This document shows positions 33,593 to 37,112 of a stretch of DNA of 37,112 bases, piece by piece (within the stretch, counting starts at the first letter, position 1; each line of letters starts with the position of its first letter). Under the pieces are notes generated by a model that worked only from the letters and a program-made list of their open reading frames with translations, ran no database searches and was not told where the DNA came from. Both the position numbers and the translations under genes were made by a program. Source of the DNA: SZUA-442 sp051011415 (GTDB lineage Bacteria > Actinomycetota > Acidimicrobiia > Spongiisociales > UBA5794). The stretch is from assembly GCA_051011415.1 (NCBI GenBank), contig JBPCTY010000180.1:1-37112 (forward strand), read 5' to 3'.

Positions 33593-34735
33593 GTGGTTTA
33601 TGTTGTGATCGCGATTCTTGCGGTGGCCGTCGTGGGCCTCGTCATGCTGGTGCTTCGCATGCAGCAAACCAACGACGCGTCTGACTCCGCAAATGATGAC
33701 ATGGAGCGCAGACTTCGGCAGCTCATGGACGCCCAGCAGGCGCTCGGTGGGAAGGTGGATGCGGTATCCCAACATCAGGTCGCAACCTCGAAGGCTCTCA
33801 CGGACACGCTCAACGTGTCTCAAAAGCAGCTCACGGAGCAGCTGAACGATCGGCTCTCGCAAGTGCAGTCGTCCATGGGCGACAACCTCACCGACTCCGC
33901 AAAAGCCACAGCCAAGTCACTCGGCGAACTCTCTCAGCGTCTCGAAACGATTGACAAAGCGCAGCAAAACATCACTGATCTCTCCGAGCAGGTGGTCTCT
34001 CTCCAGCACGTGCTCGACGACAAACACGCACGGGGTGCGTTTGGCGAAGTACAGCTCAATGACATCGTGATGGATGCACTTCCCCCAAGTGCGTACGACT
34101 TCCAGGTCGTACTCAGCAATGCGAGACGAGCCGACTGTGTCATCAAACTCCCGAATCCGCCCGGCCCGATCGTCATTGATGCGAAGTTCCCGTTGACGGC
34201 CTACATGGCCATGCTTGATGCCGACGATGATGCTGAACGCTCCCGTCAGGCGCGCCAGCTCGGCATCGACACCAAGAAGCACATCAAAGACATCGCTGAC
34301 AAGTACATCCTTCCGGGGGAGACCTCTGACTCGGCACTGATGTTCATACCTTCCGAGGCCGTGTACGCCGAGCTTCACGCCCATCACCCCGAGGTGATCG
34401 AGCTGAGCCACCGGTCAAAGGTCTACCTCGTTTCACCGACGACGATGATGGCCACCCTTACGACGGTCAGAGCCGTCTTGCGTGATGTGCGGATGCGAGA
34501 ACAGGCGAGCCTGATTCAAGTTGAGATTTCGGTCATGCTGAAAGATGTCGAGCGGTTGATGGATCGTGTGCGCAAGCTTGAGTCCCACTTTGATCAAGCC
34601 GACCGCGACATCAAGGACATTCGCATTTCAGCGAACAAGATCTCGAGTCGTGGGACCAAGATCGAGGAGCTTGAGCTCGATGACGGGACCACCAGTCCGA
34701 GCCTCGGAACCCCGGAGACGTTCGACTTCGATTGA
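33593..34735 (+). CDS. rmuC: DNA recombination protein RmuC homologue
   Basis: A 380-residue membrane-anchored protein. The N-terminal helix (VYVVIAILAVAVVGLVMLVL) is followed by a long coiled coil (about 35-125) and an RmuC nuclease-like domain (about 130-340). Typical stretches are ARGAFGEVQLNDIV, PIVIDAKFPLTAY and the MFIPSEAVYAELHAHHPE region. E. coli RmuC limits DNA inversion; the actinobacterial role is unclear. It starts at GTG 33593, 62 nt after thrC, with a purine-rich site upstream. Confidence 0.93.
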   Translation: MVYVVIAILAVAVVGLVMLVLRMQQTNDASDSANDDMERRLRQLMDAQQALGGKVDAVSQHQVATSKALTDTLNVSQKQLTEQLNDRLSQVQSSMGDNLTDSAKATAKSLGELSQRLETIDKAQQNITDLSEQVVSLQHVLDDKHARGAFGEVQLNDIVMDALPPSAYDFQVVLSNARRADCVIKLPNPPGPIVIDAKFPLTAYMAMLDADDDAERSRQARQLGIDTKKHIKDIADKYILPGETSDSALMFIPSEAVYAELHAHHPEVIELSHRSKVYLVSPTTMMATLTTVRAVLRDVRMREQASLIQVEISVMLKDVERLMDRVRKLESHFDQADRDIKDIRISANKISSRGTKIEELELDDGTTSPSLGTPETFDFD

Positions 34736-34763
34736 TGGTGCGCTGATTGTGGGTGTTCCTCCC

Positions 34764-34769
34764 TATACT
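34764..34769 (+). promoter_or_regulatory. Putative -10 box of the rho promoter (TATACT)
   Basis: TATACT is close to the -10 consensus and implies a start near 34776, giving an about 130-nt leader before rho. The -35 box is not clear. The leader holds a GGCCA-TC-TGGCC hairpin (34858-34869). Rho leaders often mediate autoregulation. Confidence 0.5.
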
Positions 34770-34906
34770 GTGCGCACTCCCACCTAGGCCACCTGTGCGG
34801 CTGCTGCGTGGGTATCCCCGGCGCCCTTCGCGTTCTCGCATGGTGCGCTGCATCCCAGGCCATCTGGCCATTCTGAACACACCCGCTCGAAAGGGGCACA
34901 GAGCAC

Positions 34907-36340
34907 ATGAGCACCGCAAGGGCCAAGTTGCAAGAGCTCAAGCTTCCACAACTGCGCGACATGGCGACAGCTGTTGACGTCGAACACGACGGACTGCAGA
35001 AGTCGAAGTTGATTGCCGCGATCCTCGAAGCAGAGAAATTCGATCCATCCATGCTTCCGGAGGACACCGCAGAGACGGTCGCCGCCGTAGCAAGCGAAAG
35101 CGATGGATCCGAGTCGTCCTCAGATCGCGATGGCGATGACCGACAGAACAACAGAAACCGCAACAACCGGCGGAATCGCAACCGGAATCGCAACCGCAAC
35201 CGCGAGCCAATCGACGAATCCGAGTTGGAGGTTCGTCAAGGAATCCTCGACATCCTTCCGGAGGGCTACGGCTTTCTTCGGGTCACCGGCTATCTCCCAG
35301 GTGAGAAGGACGTGTATGTCGCTGCGAATGTGATTCGCAAGAGTCGTCTCCGTAAGGGAGACATCATCGAGGGCCCGGTCCGACCAGCACGCGCTCAGGA
35401 GAAGTTCCCAGCGCTTGTTCGTGCGGTGAAGGTCAACGGTGTTGACCCAGAGGCAGCGTCCGAGCGGCCCAAGTTTGCGAAACTCACACCACTCTTCCCA
35501 GACGAGAGGCTCCGCCTCGAAGTTGATGGGTACCCGGACCTGATGATGTCGCGCATCATCGACTTGATCTCACCGATCGGTAAGGGTCAGCGTGGACTGA
35601 TCGTGTCCCCTCCGAAGGCCGGTAAGACCACCGTGCTCAAGGACATTGCCAACTCGATCGCAGCCAACAACCCAGAGTGTCATCTCATGGTCGTGCTCGT
35701 GGACGAGCGGCCCGAGGAAGTCACCGACATGCAGCGTTCGGTCAAGGGCGAGGTCATCTACTCGACGTTTGATCGACCAGCAGAGGAACACACCCAGGTC
35801 TCCGAACTCGCCATTGAGCGGGCGAAGCGACTTGTGGAGACAGGCACTGACGTGGTCATCCTCCTCGACTCCATCACAAGGCTTGCACGCGCACACAACC
35901 TCGCAACCCCGGCATCCGGACGAATCCTGTCCGGTGGTGTCGACTCAACGGCGTTGTACCCACCGAAGCGCTTCTTTGGTGCGGCTCGAAACATCGAAGA
36001 GGGCGGAAGCCTGACGATCATCGGCACGGCACTTGTCGAAACGGGTAGCCGTATGGATGAGGTCATCTTTGAGGAGTTCAAAGGTACGGGCAACATGGAG
36101 CTGCGCCTCGACCGCAAACTGGCGGACAAGCGCATCTACCCAGCCATCGACATTGAGTCGTCTGGCACCCGTCGCGAAGAGCTGCTCTTCGAAAGAGCCG
36201 AGCTGCAAGAGGTCTGGAAGCTCCGCCGTGTGCTGCTCGCACTCGAGTCGGGACCCGCGCTTGAGCTGCTCATCGATCGTTTGAAGAGCACGAAGTCGAA
36301 CGCCGAGTTCCTGCTGAGCGTCGCCAAGAGCGGCCAGTAG
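34907..36340 (+). CDS. rho: Transcription termination factor Rho
   Basis: A 477-residue RNA-dependent ATPase that ends transcription. A Rho_N helical domain spans about 5-42. An acidic then Asn/Arg-rich insertion (about 62-100, RNRNNRRNRNRNRNRNRE) is typical of actinobacterial Rho and contacts RNA. The RNA-binding cold-shock fold is about 108-180, and the ATPase Walker A is PPKAGKTT (235-242). VDERPEEVTDM, DSITRLARAHN and the R-loop/Q-loop region follow. An AAAGGGG site lies upstream of ATG 34907. Confidence 0.97.
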   Translation: MSTARAKLQELKLPQLRDMATAVDVEHDGLQKSKLIAAILEAEKFDPSMLPEDTAETVAAVASESDGSESSSDRDGDDRQNNRNRNNRRNRNRNRNRNREPIDESELEVRQGILDILPEGYGFLRVTGYLPGEKDVYVAANVIRKSRLRKGDIIEGPVRPARAQEKFPALVRAVKVNGVDPEAASERPKFAKLTPLFPDERLRLEVDGYPDLMMSRIIDLISPIGKGQRGLIVSPPKAGKTTVLKDIANSIAANNPECHLMVVLVDERPEEVTDMQRSVKGEVIYSTFDRPAEEHTQVSELAIERAKRLVETGTDVVILLDSITRLARAHNLATPASGRILSGGVDSTALYPPKRFFGAARNIEEGGSLTIIGTALVETGSRMDEVIFEEFKGTGNMELRLDRKLADKRIYPAIDIESSGTRREELLFERAELQEVWKLRRVLLALESGPALELLIDRLKSTKSNAEFLLSVAKSGQ

Positions 36341-36390
36341 TCGCGGTCGGAAAAGCAGCTAACGTTCATCCGTCTCGAGGAGCAGAATTC

Positions 36391-36705
36391 GTGAAACCAG
36401 ACATTCACCCCGAATACCGCGAGGTCGTCTTCCAGGACACCTCGTCCGAGCTTCGGTTCATAACGCGCTCGACGATCGCCACGAGCGAAACGGTCGAGTT
36501 CGAGGGCAAGGAGTATCCACTGGCCAAGGTGGAGATCTCGTCCGAGAGCCATCCCTTCTACACCGGGAAGCAGATCCTGGTCGACAGTGGTGGGCGCGTT
36601 GAGCGTTTCCGCCGCCGCTACAAGAAGGTGGGCATGGAGACCGAGGGCTCCGGTGCCCGGGCAGCTGCCAAGAAGGCGGCGTCCGACACCGACTCGGAGT
36701 CCTGA
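36391..36705 (+). CDS. rpmE2: 50S ribosomal protein L31 type B (zinc-free)
   Basis: A 104-residue large-subunit protein with the L31 type B pattern (MKPDIHPEYREVVFQDTSSE, then SSESHPFYTGKQ). It has no Cys, so it cannot bind the structural zinc of the C+ form. An extra C-terminal tail of about 25 residues is acidic and Ala-rich. The start is GTG 36391 with GAGGAG upstream. The position after rho is common for rpmE, though the neighbour is usually the C+ form. Confidence 0.93.
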   Translation: MKPDIHPEYREVVFQDTSSELRFITRSTIATSETVEFEGKEYPLAKVEISSESHPFYTGKQILVDSGGRVERFRRRYKKVGMETEGSGARAAAKKAASDTDSES

Positions 36706-37112
36706 TTGAGTCGCCCGCCCGGTGCGACCGTTGGCGGGCAGGCGGTCATCGAGGGCGTCATGATGCGGGCGCCGTCCGGTTGGGCGGTCGCCGTCAGACG
36801 TCCCGACGAGGTCATCGAGACCGTCAGCCATGAGCTGCCACGACTGAGCGCTCGGTCGCGGGCGGCAAAGCTTCCCGTCTTCCGAGGAGCGATGGTCCTG
36901 GTCGAGTCGTTGCAACTGGGCTTCCGTGCCCTCTCCTGGTCGGCGATGAAGTCCGGTGAGGAGGACGAGGAGCTCACCAAGACGCAGACCGTTCTCACGA
37001 TGATCGTGGCGGTGCTGTTCGCTCTGGTGCTCTTCATCGCTGGGCCGGTGTTTCTCGCCGGGCTCGCTGCAGATGAGTCATCGGTCTGGTTCTTCGTGAT
37101 CGAAGGAGTCGT
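36706..37112 (+). CDS. DUF1385 (YqhQ-like) membrane protein, 3' partial
   Basis: A frame open to the right edge starts at TTG 36706, directly after the rpmE stop, and gives 135 visible residues. The N terminus GATVGGQAVIEGVMMRAPSG is the signature of DUF1385/YqhQ proteins, usually encoded near rho, rpmE and prfA. FRGAMVLVESLQLGFRAL and then a first hydrophobic stretch (LTMIVAVLFALVLFIAGPVF) fit the membrane part of the family. Function unknown. The purine-rich end of rpmE would supply the ribosome-binding site. Confidence 0.88.
   Translation, partial: MSRPPGATVGGQAVIEGVMMRAPSGWAVAVRRPDEVIETVSHELPRLSARSRAAKLPVFRGAMVLVESLQLGFRALSWSAMKSGEEDEELTKTQTVLTMIVAVLFALVLFIAGPVFLAGLAADESSVWFFVIEGV

Noticed and set aside
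1..37112. Mobile elements, phage genes, CRISPR arrays
   Set aside because: No transposase, integrase, direct-repeat array or terminal inverted repeats around genes were seen.

Overview
The window (about 60% GC by eye) reads as chromosomal core sequence from a high-GC Gram-positive bacterium of the Actinomycetota. Markers are a WhiB-type Fe-S regulator, DUF3107 and DUF5317 proteins, an actinobacterial Mrp ATPase without the C-terminal CxxC, a Rho with an Asn/Arg-rich insertion, and many genes that seem to start without a leader (a TANNNT box 6-8 nt before the ATG). The Thr-rich linkers of the secreted wall enzymes suggest a deep-branching lineage such as Acidimicrobiia; that is inference, since no rRNA is present.

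Layout. 1-1179: 3' part of a histidine kinase. 1176-6569: minus-strand carbon/housekeeping cluster read HhH protein, rlmN, bcp, galU, tal, pgi. 6598-8848: divergent cell-envelope pair (SLT-type lytic transglycosylase and a membrane-anchored protein) around a strong 18-bp hairpin. 8845-11069: gamma-glutamyltransferase homologue plus a hypothetical protein. 11070-14216: structured leader, a 29-residue microprotein and two membrane HD-domain proteins (one HD-GYP-like, one degenerate). 14276-16709: DUF5317 protein, enoyl-CoA hydratase, azlCD. 16780-18009: divergent TlpA-like lipoprotein and molybdopterin oxidoreductase. 18201-21438: aconitase and a P-loop kinase. 21435-22647: wHTH regulator and an AhpD-like gene with an in-frame TGA. 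22752-24460: mrp, DUF3107, terminator, whiB. 24666-28302: yqeY, tRNA-Arg, argS, lysA. 28269-31087: tandem M23 peptidase paralogues. 31204-36705: hom, thrC, rmuC, rho, rpmE. 36706-end: start of a DUF1385 (YqhQ) gene.

The main finding is at 21435-21986 on the minus strand. A conventional reading sees two broken ORFs. They are one reading frame interrupted by a single TGA exactly where the AhpD/carboxymuconolactone-decarboxylase family has the second, peroxidatic Cys of its CxxC motif. Immediately downstream is a 6-bp hairpin with a GGUCU apical loop, at the spacing and with the loop of the E. coli fdhF SECIS element. The best reading is a selenocysteine AhpD-like thiol peroxidase (Cys80-His-Tyr-Sec83), encoded 1 nt downstream of a wHTH regulator carrying a CxxC.

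No mobile elements, CRISPR arrays or rRNA genes were seen. The rest is ordinary core metabolism (glycolysis/pentose phosphate, TCA, Asp-family amino acids, arginyl-tRNA charging), wall turnover and transcription termination.
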